A stretch of DNA of 64,000 nucleotides from Pseudobdellovibrionaceae bacterium (GCA_019637915.1 JAHBUV010000001.1:3070565-3134564), one strand, 5' to 3'; positions 45,526-55,442 are shown, counted from the first letter of the stretch. Made by a program: numbers and translations. Notes: generated by a model from the sequence alone, not told the origin.

Positions 45526-46626
45526 ATGGATTTTCAGAAGGGCATGATCTGGTGCGGAGTCTTCTTTTCAGCCCTGTCGGTCAGGGCTCAGAGCATTCAA
45601 TTCGGCGGCGACGTGGATTTTTTCCTGCAAACAGGCCCGCAGTCGGTGGAAACCGCGCCGGGCTCGCGGCAGTTGCCAGGCCGGATTTTCGATGCGCGCA
45701 TCAATCGCTTCATCCTGAATTGGGCTTCGCTTCAGGCCACTCTCAAAAAAGAGTCCCTGCAAACGCAGATCGAGATCGCGGGCGGGGAGGCGCTGGATGG
45801 CCTCACGCCGAATCTCGCCGGGCCCGGCGGTGACCCCGGCCGTTTCATCACGCAAGCCACGCTGACCTACGCGCCGAGCGGCTGGCGGGGCGCGAGTCTC
45901 AGCGCCGGGAAGTTCTTCACGCCCCTGGGTTTCGAAACCGTCAAGGCCAAGGACAATTGGCAGTATTCACGCAGCCTGGGATTCAATTACGCCATTCCCT
46001 TCTGGCATCAGGGCGTGACTCTCGGCGTGCCGCTCTGGCCGGAGCGCCTGAAGATGAATCTGTCCGTGGTGAACGGCTGGGACGGCCGGATCGCCGCCGA
46101 CAACAACCAGCATTTCAGCGCCATCCTCAGCGTGAACGCCACGCCGAACACGGATTTCACGGTCAATCTCAACGTCATGACGGGGCCGGAAAGCGCCGCG
46201 GACTCCGTGCGCGACGTGCAGGAACTCAATGTCAGTTACCGCCTGAATGAAGATTGGAGTTTCGCCGTGGACGGCATGACGGGGACGCAGACCAACGCGG
46301 TGGCGGATGACAGGGCCCGCTGGTCCTCCCTGGCTTTTTATGCCCGCCTCCTCGTTGCAGAGACCTGGGCCTTGAGCGCGCGCCTGGAGGAATTCGATGA
46401 TTCGGACCAAGGCTTCGCCCTCAGCGGCGGCCTGGGCGGGGCCGGTCTGAAACAAAAAATCACCGCTGCGACTTTGGCTTCGCGATGGGATCTGGGCGAG
46501 GGCCTGGAAACCCGCTTGGAGCTGCGGCAAGACCGGTCCGATTCGGACGCCTTCTTCCGGGACGCCCAAGGCGAGAAAGCCTCGACGCAAGCCTCCGCCA
46601 CCTGGGCCCTGCTCCACCGATTTTGA
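45526..46626 (+). CDS. Putative outer-membrane porin
   Basis: A 366-residue protein with a signal peptide ending near SVRAQS. Alternating amphipathic strands run throughout, and it has a C-terminal phenylalanine (ALLHRF), the outer-membrane beta-barrel signature. Two ATGs are adjacent; the second (45526) has better spacing from GAGGAGG. It resembles phosphate-selective/BBP2-type porins by layout (SLSAGKFFTPLGFE), but substrate specificity cannot be read. It lies just before kdpF and shares a candidate KdpE site, suggesting it supports potassium entry. Confidence 0.8.
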   Translation: MDFQKGMIWCGVFFSALSVRAQSIQFGGDVDFFLQTGPQSVETAPGSRQLPGRIFDARINRFILNWASLQATLKKESLQTQIEIAGGEALDGLTPNLAGPGGDPGRFITQATLTYAPSGWRGASLSAGKFFTPLGFETVKAKDNWQYSRSLGFNYAIPFWHQGVTLGVPLWPERLKMNLSVVNGWDGRIAADNNQHFSAILSVNATPNTDFTVNLNVMTGPESAADSVRDVQELNVSYRLNEDWSFAVDGMTGTQTNAVADDRARWSSLAFYARLLVAETWALSARLEEFDDSDQGFALSGGLGGAGLKQKITAATLASRWDLGEGLETRLELRQDRSDSDAFFRDAQGEKASTQASATWALLHRF

Positions 46627-46639
46627 CGGATTTTTTACG
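46623..46639. promoter_or_regulatory. Candidate KdpE box 2 (kdpF promoter)
   Basis: TTGACG-GATTT-TTTACG shows the same 11-bp direct repeat as box 1. It overlaps the porin stop codon and lies 37 bases before kdpF. Confidence 0.55.
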
Positions 46640-46676
46640 CGGGTCTCTTTTAACGTGAAAGCAAAGGAGTCGAGGC

Positions 46677-46760
46677 ATGGATTTCGTGATCGCGGGGATG
46701 ATCGGCGTGGCGGTGCTGGGATACCTGTTCTACGCCCTGATGCATCCGGAAAAATTTTGA
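46677..46760 (+). CDS. kdpF: KdpF small subunit, 27 aa
   Basis: The peptide MDFVIAGMIGVAVLGYLFYA continues LMHPEKF. It is a single hydrophobic span with the short polar end typical of KdpF, directly upstream of kdpA. AAAGGAG precedes the ATG. KdpF stabilises the KdpABC complex in the membrane. It is short enough to be missed by automated calling. Confidence 0.9.
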   Translation: MDFVIAGMIGVAVLGYLFYALMHPEKF

Positions 46761-46769
46761 GGTGAAAGA

Positions 46770-48461
46770 ATGAAACCCACGGATCTTTTCGAGCTGGCGC
46801 TGTTCCTGGTCCTGCTGACGGCGCTGACGCCGCCCCTCGGGGCTTACCTGCATCGTCTTTTCCGCGACACCGAACCGGTCGGTGGCCCCGCCGGCGCGGC
46901 CCTGGAGAGGTTCTTTTACCGCTTCTCGGAGGTCCGCCCCGGGCAAGGGATGAACTGGCGCCAGTACGCCGGAGCCTTGATGGTGTTCAACCTGCTCGGC
47001 GTGCTGGTGGTTTTTTTATTTCAGCTCTGGCAGCACGCGCTTCCGTTGAACCCGGCGGGATTGCCGGCGGTGTCCTGGCATTCGGCCCTCAACACGGCCG
47101 TGAGCTTCGTCACCAACACGAACTGGCAGGGTTACGCGGGCGAGACGACGATGAGCCATCTCACGCAGATGATGGCCCTGACGGTGCAGAACTTCGTGAG
47201 CGCGGCCACCGGCCTCGCGGTGGCCGTGGTCGTTGCCCGCGGCATCGCCCGCAAGAACACCCGGGATCTGGGCAACTTCTGGGTCGACCTCGTGCGCGGG
47301 GTTTTGTTTCTTTTGCTCCCGGCCTCGGTGATTTTGGGACTGGTTCTGGTCGGCGAGGGGGTCGTGCAGAATTTCAGCGCCGCGACCGCCGCGACGACCC
47401 TGGAGGGGGTGACGCAGACGATTCCGCTGGGGCCGGCGGCCTCGCAGATCGCCATCAAAATGCTGGGGACCAACGGCGGCGGTTTTTTCAACGCCAATGC
47501 CGCCCATCCGTTCGAGAATCCGACGCCCCTGTCGAATTTCCTGCAGATGCTGGCGATCTTCGTGATCCCGGCGGCGCTGACATCCATGTACGGCCGCATG
47601 ACGGGATCGCGGCGCCATGGCTGGGTGATCTTCGGGGTCATGGCCTTTTTGTTCGCGGCTTTCACGTTCCTGTCCCTGTGGTCCGAGTCGGTGGTGAACC
47701 CGCTCTTCGGAACGGGCTCCCTGATGGAGGGCAAGGAAACCCGCTTCGGCGTTTTCAACAGCATCCTGTTTTCCATCGTGACGACGGCGGCCTCCTGCGG
47801 GGCCGTGAACGCCATGCACGCGAGCCTCTCGCCCCTGTCGGGGGGGCTCGCCCTGCTCAATATGCAGTTGGGCGAGGTGATCTTCGGCGGCGTGGGGGCC
47901 GGCCTCTACGGCATGTTCCTGTTCATCCTGCTCACGGTTTTCCTGGCCGGCCTCATGGTGGGGCGGACGCCGGAATACCTCGGGAAAAAAATCGAGGCGG
48001 CCGAGATGCGCTGGGTGATCCTGGCCATCGTCGCCCCCTCGGCGATGATTCTCCTGGGGACGGCGATCTCGGTGCTGACGCCGGCGGGGCTGTCGAGCCT
48101 CGCGAACGGCGGACCCCACGGCCTGTCGGAAATCCTGTACGCCTTCACGTCGGCCGCGGCCAACAACGGCAGCGCCTTCGCGGGCCTCAACGCCAACACG
48201 GTTTATTACAATCTCATGCTGGCCGCGGCGATGTTCGTCGGCCGCTTCGCGGTGATCCTGCCGGTGCTCGCCATCGCGGGGGGCCTGGCGGCGAAAAAAC
48301 AATCGCCTTCGAGCGCGGGAAGCTTCGAGGTGGACACGGGCTTGTTCGCGGTCCTGCTGACCGGCGTGATCCTGATCGTCGGCGGCCTGACCTTTTTCCC
48401 GGTCATGTCCCTCGGTCCGATCGTGGAGCATTTTCTCCTGCTGCGCGGGCAGTCTTTTTAG
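46770..48461 (+). CDS. kdpA: Potassium-transporting ATPase subunit KdpA
   Basis: A 563-residue channel-like subunit that binds and conducts K+. Selectivity-filter-like loops typical of KdpA are visible: NTNWQGYAGETTMSHL, NGGGFFNANAAHPFENPTP, AASCGAVNAMHASLSPL and AANNGSAFAGLNAN. About ten membrane spans are present. GAGGTGAAAGA precedes the ATG, and it follows kdpF by 9 bases. Confidence 0.96.
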   Translation: MKPTDLFELALFLVLLTALTPPLGAYLHRLFRDTEPVGGPAGAALERFFYRFSEVRPGQGMNWRQYAGALMVFNLLGVLVVFLFQLWQHALPLNPAGLPAVSWHSALNTAVSFVTNTNWQGYAGETTMSHLTQMMALTVQNFVSAATGLAVAVVVARGIARKNTRDLGNFWVDLVRGVLFLLLPASVILGLVLVGEGVVQNFSAATAATTLEGVTQTIPLGPAASQIAIKMLGTNGGGFFNANAAHPFENPTPLSNFLQMLAIFVIPAALTSMYGRMTGSRRHGWVIFGVMAFLFAAFTFLSLWSESVVNPLFGTGSLMEGKETRFGVFNSILFSIVTTAASCGAVNAMHASLSPLSGGLALLNMQLGEVIFGGVGAGLYGMFLFILLTVFLAGLMVGRTPEYLGKKIEAAEMRWVILAIVAPSAMILLGTAISVLTPAGLSSLANGGPHGLSEILYAFTSAAANNGSAFAGLNANTVYYNLMLAAAMFVGRFAVILPVLAIAGGLAAKKQSPSSAGSFEVDTGLFAVLLTGVILIVGGLTFFPVMSLGPIVEHFLLLRGQSF

Positions 48462-48470
48462 AGGTGGATG

Positions 48471-50531
48471 ATGAATGACTTGAATGCGATCCGTGACTCC
48501 TTCCGGAAACTCCATCCCGCCGTGCAATGGCGCAATCCGGTGATGTTCGTGACCTGTCTGGGCGCCGTGCTCAGCAGCGCCTCCGTGGCGGTGGATGTCG
48601 CGCAAGGGCGCTCCTGGGGTTTCGACCTGCAGATCTCGCTGTGGCTGTGGTTCACCGTCCTCTTCGCGAACTTCGCGGAGGCCTTGGCGGAAGGCCGCGG
48701 CAAGGCGCAGGCGGAGAGCCTGAAACGCGCCCGCACCTCCACCCAGGCGAGACGCCTGCAGGGCCGTGAGGAAACGCGCGTCGGCGCGGGGGAATTGCGT
48801 CCCGGAGATCTCGTGGTCTGCGAATCGGGCGATCTGATCCCCGGCGACGGCGAGGTCGTCGAGGGCATCGCCAGCGTCGATGAGTCCGCCATCACGGGGG
48901 AATCGGCGCCGGTCATCCGCGAGAGCGGCGGTGACCGCAGCGCCGTCACCGGGGGCACCAAGGTGCTGAGCGACCGCATCGTCGTGCGCATCACGGCGGG
49001 ACCCGGGCACAGTTTTCTGGATCGCATGATCGCTCTCGTCGAAGGCGCGCAAAGGCAAAAGACCCCGAACGAGCTGGCGTTGAGCGTCGTTCTCTCGGGG
49101 CTCACCATCGTGTTCATCCTGGCGGTCGGCACCCTCAAGGCTTTCGCGGATTATTCCGCCGCGGCCGCCGGCCAGGATCTGTCGGGATTGATCACGGTGC
49201 CGGTCCTGGTGGCCCTGCTCGTCTGCCTCATTCCCACCACCATCGGGGGGCTTTTGAGCGCCATCGGCATCAGCGGCATGGACCGGTTGATCCGACGCAA
49301 CGTCATTGCCACGAGTGGCCGCGCCGTCGAGGCCGCCGGTGACATCGATGTGCTCCTGCTCGACAAGACGGGCACCATCACGTTGGGCAACCGCATGGCG
49401 ACGGAATTCCTGCCGGCGCCGGGCGTGCAGGCCGCGGAATTGGCGGAGGCCGCGCAGCTCGCCTCCCTGGCCGATGAGACGGCGGAGGGGCGCTCCATCG
49501 TGATCCTCGCCAAAGAGCGTTTCGGCCTGCGGGCCTCGCAACTGCAGCCTCAGCGCGCGCGCTTCGTGCCTTTCACGGCGCAGACCCGGATGAGCGGCGT
49601 GGACCTGTTGAACGAAGGGGGTGAAACCCGGCGCGCAGTCCGCAAAGGGGCCGGGGACGCCGTTCAAAACTGGCTGCGAGAACGGCAGGTGTCCTTGCCG
49701 CGCGAGGTGCAGCAGTCCCTCGAGGAGGTCGCCAGGAAGGGCGGCACCCCGCTCGTCGTGGCGGAGGACGCGCGGGTGCTGGGCGTGATCGCCCTCAAGG
49801 ACGTGGTGAAGGGCGGCATCAAAGAGCGTTTCGCGGAACTGCGCCGCATGGGCATCCGCACCGTGATGATCACCGGCGACAATCCGCTGACCGCGGCGGC
49901 CATCGCGGCCGAGGCCGGGGTCGACGACTTCATGGCCCAGGCCACGCCGGAGATGAAGCTCGCACGCATCCGCGAAGAGCAGGCGGCGGGCCGATTGGTC
50001 GCCATGACCGGCGACGGCACCAACGACGCCCCGGCCTTGGCCCAGGCCGACGTGGGGGTCGCCATGAATTCCGGGACCCAGGCCGCCCGCGAGGCCGGCA
50101 ACATGGTGGACCTCGACAGCAATCCAACGAAATTAATTGAGATCGTCGAGATCGGCAAGCAGCTCCTGATGACCAGGGGATCGCTCACCACCTTCAGCGT
50201 CGCGAACGACGTGGCGAAGTACTTCGCCATCCTGCCGGCCTTGTTCGGGGGGCTGTACGCTTTCTCTGGAGGGGAGGCGGGGCCTTTGTCGGCGCTCAAT
50301 ATCATGGGTTTGCATTCCCCGCGGAGCGCCATCTTGAGCGCGGTGATTTTCAACGCCTTGATCATCACGGCCCTGATCCCGCTCGCCCTGCGCGGCGTGA
50401 AGTACCGGGCGGTGGGGGCGAGCGCGATCCTGCGCCGGAATCTCCTGATTTACGGTCTGGGCGGCCTGGTGTCGCCTTTTGTCGGCATCAAACTGATCGA
50501 TGTCATCGTCGCCGCCCTCGGGCTGGCGTGA
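48471..50531 (+). CDS. kdpB: Potassium-transporting P-type ATPase subunit KdpB
   Basis: A 686-residue catalytic P-type ATPase. The phosphorylated Asp lies in [14 protein letters not shown] at about residue 298. The actuator motif is [12 protein letters not shown], and the hinge is [20 protein letters not shown]. Seven hydrophobic spans fit KdpB. Of two adjacent ATGs, the second (48471) has better spacing from GAGGTG. It follows kdpA by 9 bases. ATP hydrolysis here drives K+ through KdpA. Confidence 0.96.
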   Translation: MNDLNAIRDSFRKLHPAVQWRNPVMFVTCLGAVLSSASVAVDVAQGRSWGFDLQISLWLWFTVLFANFAEALAEGRGKAQAESLKRARTSTQARRLQGREETRVGAGELRPGDLVVCESGDLIPGDGEVVEGIASVDESAITGESAPVIRESGGDRSAVTGGTKVLSDRIVVRITAGPGHSFLDRMIALVEGAQRQKTPNELALSVVLSGLTIVFILAVGTLKAFADYSAAAAGQDLSGLITVPVLVALLVCLIPTTIGGLLSAIGISGMDRLIRRNVIATSGRAVEAAGDIDVLLLDKTGTITLGNRMATEFLPAPGVQAAELAEAAQLASLADETAEGRSIVILAKERFGLRASQLQPQRARFVPFTAQTRMSGVDLLNEGGETRRAVRKGAGDAVQNWLRERQVSLPREVQQSLEEVARKGGTPLVVAEDARVLGVIALKDVVKGGIKERFAELRRMGIRTVMITGDNPLTAAAIAAEAGVDDFMAQATPEMKLARIREEQAAGRLVAMTGDGTNDAPALAQADVGVAMNSGTQAAREAGNMVDLDSNPTKLIEIVEIGKQLLMTRGSLTTFSVANDVAKYFAILPALFGGLYAFSGGEAGPLSALNIMGLHSPRSAILSAVIFNALIITALIPLALRGVKYRAVGASAILRRNLLIYGLGGLVSPFVGIKLIDVIVAALGLA

Positions 50532-50541
50532 GAGGTGGAAA

Positions 50542-51105
50542 ATGATCCGCGAATTCGGCACGGCCTTGCGAATGATGTTCCTCATGACCCTGCTTTTGGG
50601 CGGCCTTTATCCCGTGTTGATGACGGGGGCGGCGGAGGCGATGTTCCCCGCCGCCGCCTCGGGGAGCTTGATCGAACGCGACGGGCGGGTCGTGGGGTCG
50701 GAGCTGATCGCGCAGAAGTTCACGCAAGAAGGTTTTTTCTGGCCGCGGCCTTCGGCGGTGGATTTCAACCCCCTGCCTTCGGGGGGGTCGAACCTCTCGC
50801 CGGTGGCGAAACAGCTGCGGGAGCGCTGGAGCGAGCGACGGGCGTTGTTCGCGGGACGGGACGACGTGCCGCAGGAGTTGCTTTTTGCCTCGGCCAGCGG
50901 TTTGGACCCTCATCTGAGCCCCGCCGGAGCGTTGTTCCAGGTGCCAAGGGTAGCGCGCGCCCGGGGCGTCGCGGAAGAGCGATTGAAGCAGCTTGTGCGG
51001 GATCACACGGAGGGTCCACAATGGGGTTTTCTGGGGGAAAGCCGAGTGAATGTGCTGAAGCTCAATCTCGCCTTGCTGGATCTTCTCTCTGAAAGGAACC
51101 CGTGA
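50542..51105 (+). CDS. kdpC: Potassium-transporting ATPase subunit KdpC
   Basis: A 187-residue protein with one N-terminal span (MMFLMTLLLGGLYPVLMT) and a periplasmic domain. It shows the KdpC landmarks SELIAQKF, FFWPRPSAVDFNPLPSGGSNL, SASGLDPHLSPAGALFQVPRVA and VNVLKLNLAL. GAGAGGTGG precedes the ATG. KdpC stabilises the pump and may help nucleotide binding. The end overlaps kdpD by 4 bases. Confidence 0.95.
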   Translation: MIREFGTALRMMFLMTLLLGGLYPVLMTGAAEAMFPAAASGSLIERDGRVVGSELIAQKFTQEGFFWPRPSAVDFNPLPSGGSNLSPVAKQLRERWSERRALFAGRDDVPQELLFASASGLDPHLSPAGALFQVPRVARARGVAEERLKQLVRDHTEGPQWGFLGESRVNVLKLNLALLDLLSERNP

Positions 51106-53783
51106 CGAAGCAGGATTCGCGTCCTGACCCGGATCTGCTATTGCAGGCGGTGAAAGCGCAGGAAGCCCCCGCCGGCCGCGGGCGTTTGCGGATTTTCCTG
51201 GGCATGTCGGCGGGCGTTGGAAAAACCTTCGCGATGCTCCGGGCCGCCCGGCAGAGGCAGGGCGAAGGCATCGACGTGGTGGTCGGGATCGTCGAGACCC
51301 ATGGGCGCTCCGAAACGGCGGCCCTGCTGGAGGGCTTGCCGGTCTTGCCGCGGCGGCGGATCCCCCACCGTGGCGCCGCGCTCGAGGAAATGGATCTCGA
51401 CGCCATTTTGCGGCGTCGTCCGGAGCTGGTGCTGGTGGACGAGCTCGCTCACAGCAATGCGCCGGGCTCGCGTCATCCGAAACGTTACCAGGACGTGCTG
51501 GAGCTGCTGGAGGCCGGCATCGACGTGGCGACGACCCTCAACGTGCAGCACCTTGAGAGCCGCAAAGACAGCGTCGAGGCCATCACCGGCGTCGCGATCC
51601 GCGAAACCGTGCCGGACTCCATTCTGGAAAAAGCCTCTTTGGTGGAGCTGGTCGACATCGCGCCCTCGGAGCTGCTCAAGCGTTTGCGCGAGGGCAAGGT
51701 TTACCTGGGCGACAAGGCGGAAAGCGCCGCGCGGAATTTCTTCAAGGAAGATCACCTCACGGCCTTGCGGGAAATGGCCTTGCGATTGACCGCCGAGCGG
51801 GTGGATCAGGATCTGCAGCGCTTCGCGGGCCATCGCGGGGCGGGCCGCCCGTGGCGCACCAATGAGCGCCTGATGGTGGCCGTCAGCCACAGCCCCCACT
51901 CGGAGAAACTGATTCGCGCCACGCGACGCCTGGCCTTCCGTTTGGAGGCGCCCTGGATCGCCGTGCACGTCGATGACGGCGTGAGGCTGAGCGAGGCGGA
52001 TCAGGCGCAGCTGTCGCAGAACATCCAGCTGGCGAGGCGCTTGAAAGCCGAGGTCATCACGACCGCGGACGCCGATCTGTCGGGGGCTTTGCGCCGGGTG
52101 GCCCGCCAGAAGGATGTCACGCAGATCATCGTGGGCCGCCCGACGCCGCGTTGGTTGCGCGATCGCCTGCAGGGCAGTTTGCTCGACCAGCTGGTGGCGG
52201 AGAACGACGAGGTCGATGTCCACGTCCTGCAGCCGGAGGAGCGCGCCTCGGCGGGGCGGCCCTTCTGGAAACGCTGGCGGGGTGAAAGCGGGCCGGCCGC
52301 TTACTGGAACGCCCTGTGCGTCCTCTTCGGGATTTCTTTCATCGGGGGGCTTCTCGAGCCCGTCCTGGGTTACCAGGCCGTGGGTTTCGTTTTTCTCCTG
52401 GCGGGTCTGTTCGCGGGGAGCCTCCTGTCCTGGGGGCCGGCGCTCTTCATCGCCGCGGGAAGCGCTCTCGTGTGGAATTTCTTCTTCATTCCGCCGCGCC
52501 TGACCTTCGCGATCTCGGCGCCGGAAGATGTGCTGATGTGTTTGACGTATTTTCTCGTGGCGTTGATCACGGGGTCCCTGACGCGCCGGGCCCGCCGCCA
52601 TGAGATCCTCACCCGTGTGAGGGAGGAACGCACGAACGCGCTCTTTGAGATCTCCCAGGACATCGCCGGCAGCCGCGACAAGAATGAATTCCTCGCCAAG
52701 GTCAGCGAAAGAGTGGGGCGGCTGCTGGACGGAGAGTGCGGTGTCTTGCTGCGCGACCGCGCCGGGCAGCTGGCCTGGGAGCGTTCGGCCCCTTACTCGC
52801 CGGTGTTGAACGAGAAGGAGTCGGCGGTGGCGGTTTGGGCTTTTTCCAAGGGCCAGGCGGCCGGCTGGTCCACCGAGACCTTGCCGGAATCGCGGACCCT
52901 GTCTTTGCCTCTGGTCGGGACGTCCGAGACCCTCGGGGTCTTCGTTTATCGCCCCCGCCGCCCGCGCAAACTGGATCTGGAGCAGGAGAACCTCCTGCAC
53001 TCCATTGTGCGCCAGCTCGCCGTGTCCTTGGAAAGGCATTTCTACGAGAGTCGCCTGCGCGAGGCCCAGCGCCTGGAGGAGTCCGAGAAGCTTCATCAAA
53101 CTTTGTTGAATTCGATTTCCCATGAGATGCGCACGCCCCTGACCACGGTGATCGGTTCGGCGACGGCCCTGGCGGACGACGGCACTCGCCGCGATCCCGA
53201 GGCGGTGCGCAGCCTGGCGGTGGAGCTCTTGAAGGCCGGGGACCGGCTGAACCGGGTGATCGAGAACCTCCTCGACATGAGTCGCCTGAATTCCGGCGTG
53301 CTGGCCCTGCAGCGCGAGCCCCATGACCTGCGCGATCTGGTGGGGGTGACCTTGCAGCGCCTGGGGGCGAACTTGGCGCAACACCCGTTGCGTGTCGAAG
53401 GGGGGGAGGATCTGCCCCTCGTGCCGTTGGATTTTCGCTTCATGGAGCATGCGCTTTCGAATCTGATCCTGAACGCGACCCAGTACACGCCACCAGGCAC
53501 GCGCATTCGGGTGAGCTTGCATCGAAGCGCGCCGGCGTGGGTCGAGCTGCGCGTCGAGGACGAGGGGCCGGGCGTGCCGGCGGAGTCCTTGCCGCGGATT
53601 TTCGACAAGTTCTACCGTGTGCCCGGCACTCCCGCGGGTGGCACGGGCCTGGGTTTGTCCATCGTCCGCAGCATCGTCGAGGCCCATCAGGGGGACGTGA
53701 GGGTGGAGAACGTGTCCCCCCACGGCGTGCGTTTCATCGTGCGTTTGCCGTTGGATGAGCGTCTCACGCAGGAGGTCCCGTGA
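51102..53783 (+). CDS. kdpD: Potassium/turgor sensor histidine kinase KdpD
   Basis: An 893-residue hybrid sensor of full KdpD length. The N-terminal KdpD domain carries Walker A GMSAGVGKT (34-42) and Walker B LVLVDELAH (109-117). A Usp-like domain spans about 253-378, followed by four membrane spans (about 402-492), a GAF-like region, HisKA with SISHEMRTPLT (His674) and the HATPase domain ending FRLPL-like IVRLPLD. The start is GTG overlapping the kdpC stop. It phosphorylates KdpE when K+ is scarce. Confidence 0.95.
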   Translation: MTKQDSRPDPDLLLQAVKAQEAPAGRGRLRIFLGMSAGVGKTFAMLRAARQRQGEGIDVVVGIVETHGRSETAALLEGLPVLPRRRIPHRGAALEEMDLDAILRRRPELVLVDELAHSNAPGSRHPKRYQDVLELLEAGIDVATTLNVQHLESRKDSVEAITGVAIRETVPDSILEKASLVELVDIAPSELLKRLREGKVYLGDKAESAARNFFKEDHLTALREMALRLTAERVDQDLQRFAGHRGAGRPWRTNERLMVAVSHSPHSEKLIRATRRLAFRLEAPWIAVHVDDGVRLSEADQAQLSQNIQLARRLKAEVITTADADLSGALRRVARQKDVTQIIVGRPTPRWLRDRLQGSLLDQLVAENDEVDVHVLQPEERASAGRPFWKRWRGESGPAAYWNALCVLFGISFIGGLLEPVLGYQAVGFVFLLAGLFAGSLLSWGPALFIAAGSALVWNFFFIPPRLTFAISAPEDVLMCLTYFLVALITGSLTRRARRHEILTRVREERTNALFEISQDIAGSRDKNEFLAKVSERVGRLLDGECGVLLRDRAGQLAWERSAPYSPVLNEKESAVAVWAFSKGQAAGWSTETLPESRTLSLPLVGTSETLGVFVYRPRRPRKLDLEQENLLHSIVRQLAVSLERHFYESRLREAQRLEESEKLHQTLLNSISHEMRTPLTTVIGSATALADDGTRRDPEAVRSLAVELLKAGDRLNRVIENLLDMSRLNSGVLALQREPHDLRDLVGVTLQRLGANLAQHPLRVEGGEDLPLVPLDFRFMEHALSNLILNATQYTPPGTRIRVSLHRSAPAWVELRVEDEGPGVPAESLPRIFDKFYRVPGTPAGGTGLGLSIVRSIVEAHQGDVRVENVSPHGVRFIVRLPLDERLTQEVP

Positions 53784-54463
53784 AGGAAGCGCCGGTCCGG
53801 GTTTTGGTGATCGATGACGAGTCCGCCATCCGCAACGTCATCCGCGTGGGTCTCGAGGCGCAGGGCCTGTCCGTCGCCCTGGCGGCGGACGGCGCACAGG
53901 GTTTGGGGAAGGCCTTGGAGTTCCATCCGCAGGTGGTGATCCTCGACCTCGGCCTGCCGGACATGGGCGGCCTTGAGGTGCTGCGGCGTTTGCGCGAGTG
54001 GACCTCGGTGCCGGTGATCATACTCACGGTGAACGACGACGAGCCGACGAAGGTGAGGCTGCTGGACGCGGGGGCCGACGACTATCTCACCAAGCCCTTC
54101 GGTTTGCCGGAGCTGCTGGCGAGGTTGCGCGTGGCTTTGCGCCACCATCACGCCGCCGAGGCCACGCCGGTGATCGAGACCGGCGATCTGCGCATCGACC
54201 TCAACCAGCGCGAAGTGAGGCGGGAGGGCCGTGTCGTCAAGCTCACCGCGACGGAGTACGCCATCCTGAGCCGACTGGCCCGCCAGGCGGGCCGGGTGAT
54301 CCCTCAATCACAATTGTTGACGGAGATCTGGGGCATCCACTCGGCCGATCAGTCCCATTACCTGCGCATCTACATCGCGCACCTGCGCAAGAAACTGGAA
54401 AAAGAGCCCTCCGCCCCCCGTCACATCCTCACGGAACCCGGCGTCGGCTACCGTTTTGGGTAA
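53780..54463 (+). CDS. kdpE: Response regulator KdpE
   Basis: A 227-residue OmpR/PhoB-family regulator. Its receiver domain has VIDDES at 10-15 and phospho-acceptor Asp56 in VILDLGLPD, the switch Thr in IILTVND and the Lys in LTKPFG. The C-terminal winged helix ends with GVGYRFG. It starts with a GTG overlapping the kdpD stop. It should activate kdpF-A-B-C when phosphorylated; candidate operators are at 45455, 46623 and 54529. Confidence 0.95.
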   Translation: MKEAPVRVLVIDDESAIRNVIRVGLEAQGLSVALAADGAQGLGKALEFHPQVVILDLGLPDMGGLEVLRRLREWTSVPVIILTVNDDEPTKVRLLDAGADDYLTKPFGLPELLARLRVALRHHHAAEATPVIETGDLRIDLNQREVRREGRVVKLTATEYAILSRLARQAGRVIPQSQLLTEIWGIHSADQSHYLRIYIAHLRKKLEKEPSAPRHILTEPGVGYRFG

Positions 54464-54480
54464 CAGTTCCCTTTTTTGAC
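54463..54480. repeat. Degenerate half of the dispersed hairpin repeat (copy B)
   Basis: ACAGTTCCCTTTTTTGAC directly follows the kdpE stop codon and matches the left arm of copies A and C. The complementary right arm is missing. Confidence 0.5.
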
Positions 54481-54528
54481 TCGTGACGGGTGATGAACAT
54501 GGGATCGGAATGACCCCGTGGCCTCTTT

Positions 54529-54545
54529 TTTACGCGGAATTGACG
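54529..54545. promoter_or_regulatory. Candidate KdpE box 3
   Basis: TTTACG-CGGAA-TTGACG has the same 11-bp direct-repeat pattern as boxes 1 and 2. It lies 47 bases before the small gene at 54593. Confidence 0.5.
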
Positions 54546-54592
54546 TCTCATCGCCTGATTTGGGCGTAGAATGAGAGGAAGAAAGGGTTGTT

Positions 54593-54748
54593 ATGCAATA
54601 CCTGAAGAGCTTCGTGCGGAAAGAAACTTTGCAGAACTTCAACACGGCCGATCTGATCCGTGAAATCCTGCACCGGATGAAATTGAACCATCACGAGCAG
54701 CTGCAGACGGTGAGATTCATTCAGTCCTTGGTGAACAAGCGCCGTTGA
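54593..54748 (+). CDS. Small basic helical protein, 51 aa
   Basis: The ATG is preceded by GAGAGGAAGAAAGGG. The peptide starts MQYLKSFVRKETLQNFNTAD, is soluble and predicted helical, and ends with basic KRR. There is no membrane segment or recognised family. It follows kdpE and has a candidate KdpE site in front, so it may belong to the potassium regulon. It converges with the DHFR-like gene. Confidence 0.5.
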   Translation: MQYLKSFVRKETLQNFNTADLIREILHRMKLNHHEQLQTVRFIQSLVNKRR

Positions 54749-54795
54749 CGGCCTTTCTCCGGTGGGGCCGCGATGGGCGAGAGAGGGAGGAGTTC

Positions 54796-55332
54796 TCAGC
54801 CCCGCACGCGGTAATGCGATTGCACGAGTCCGGAGGGAAAGCTTTTCGTGCTGACGTGGGTGAGGGAGATGTCCCCGTCCAGGGCGCCGAACAGCGGGCG
54901 CCCCGCTCCGAGGAGGACGGGGATGTGCGTGATCACGAGGTCCTCGATCAGTCCCTCGCGCAAAAAGGACTGGATGATCTGACCGCCATCGATGTACACG
55001 CGGCGACGGCCTTCTTTCTCCAGCAGAGCCATCGCTCCCTGGGCGGAGAGATCGGAAAAACGCACCCGTCCTTGAAGCGCTTCGGGCACCGTCGATGTCG
55101 CCAGTTGTTTGGACAGCACCAGCACCGGCTTGTTGTAGGGCCAAGGTTCGAAGGTCCGCACTTTCTCGTAGCTCCCGCGCCCCATGATGATCGCGTCGAT
55201 GTCGGCGATGAAGCGGGGATAACCATGGTCTTCCGCGGGATCATCGCGGCTGATCAGCCATTCGATGTCGCCATCCTGGCGCGCGATGAAACCGTCGAGA
55301 CTGGCGGCGATGAAGACATGTCCGGTGATCAA
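54796..55332 (-). CDS. Dihydrofolate reductase/RibD-like protein
   Basis: A 178-residue protein of the RibD C-terminal/DHFR-like superfamily. It has FIAASLDGFIARQDGDIEWL at the N-terminus, DAIIMGRGSYEKV (NADP loop) and VYIDGGQIIQSFLREGLIEDL, all typical of the group. The start appears to be TTG with GGAGG 4 bases upstream. It is commonly a stand-alone reductase of unknown substrate rather than true folate DHFR. Confidence 0.88.
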   Translation of the reverse strand: MITGHVFIAASLDGFIARQDGDIEWLISRDDPAEDHGYPRFIADIDAIIMGRGSYEKVRTFEPWPYNKPVLVLSKQLATSTVPEALQGRVRFSDLSAQGAMALLEKEGRRRVYIDGGQIIQSFLREGLIEDLVITHIPVLLGAGRPLFGALDGDISLTHVSTKSFPSGLVQSHYRVRG

Positions 55333-55413
55333 GAAGCCTCCGTCAGGGAAGGCCTTATTTTATCAAATGAGAGTGCCGGGGGCAAAGAAGGTGTGGTTGG
55401 AAGAGGGAGAAAC

Positions 55414-55442
55414 TGACGCACCGCTTGTCCGCTGCGGACTTC
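55414..55442. repeat. Direct repeat DR1 at left border of low-GC island
   Basis: This 29-base sequence matches 58157-58185 at 28 positions; only C/T at position 8 differs. It contains a small palindrome GTCCGC-T-GCGGAC. The pair brackets a 2.7-kb segment with lower GC content. Confidence 0.8.
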
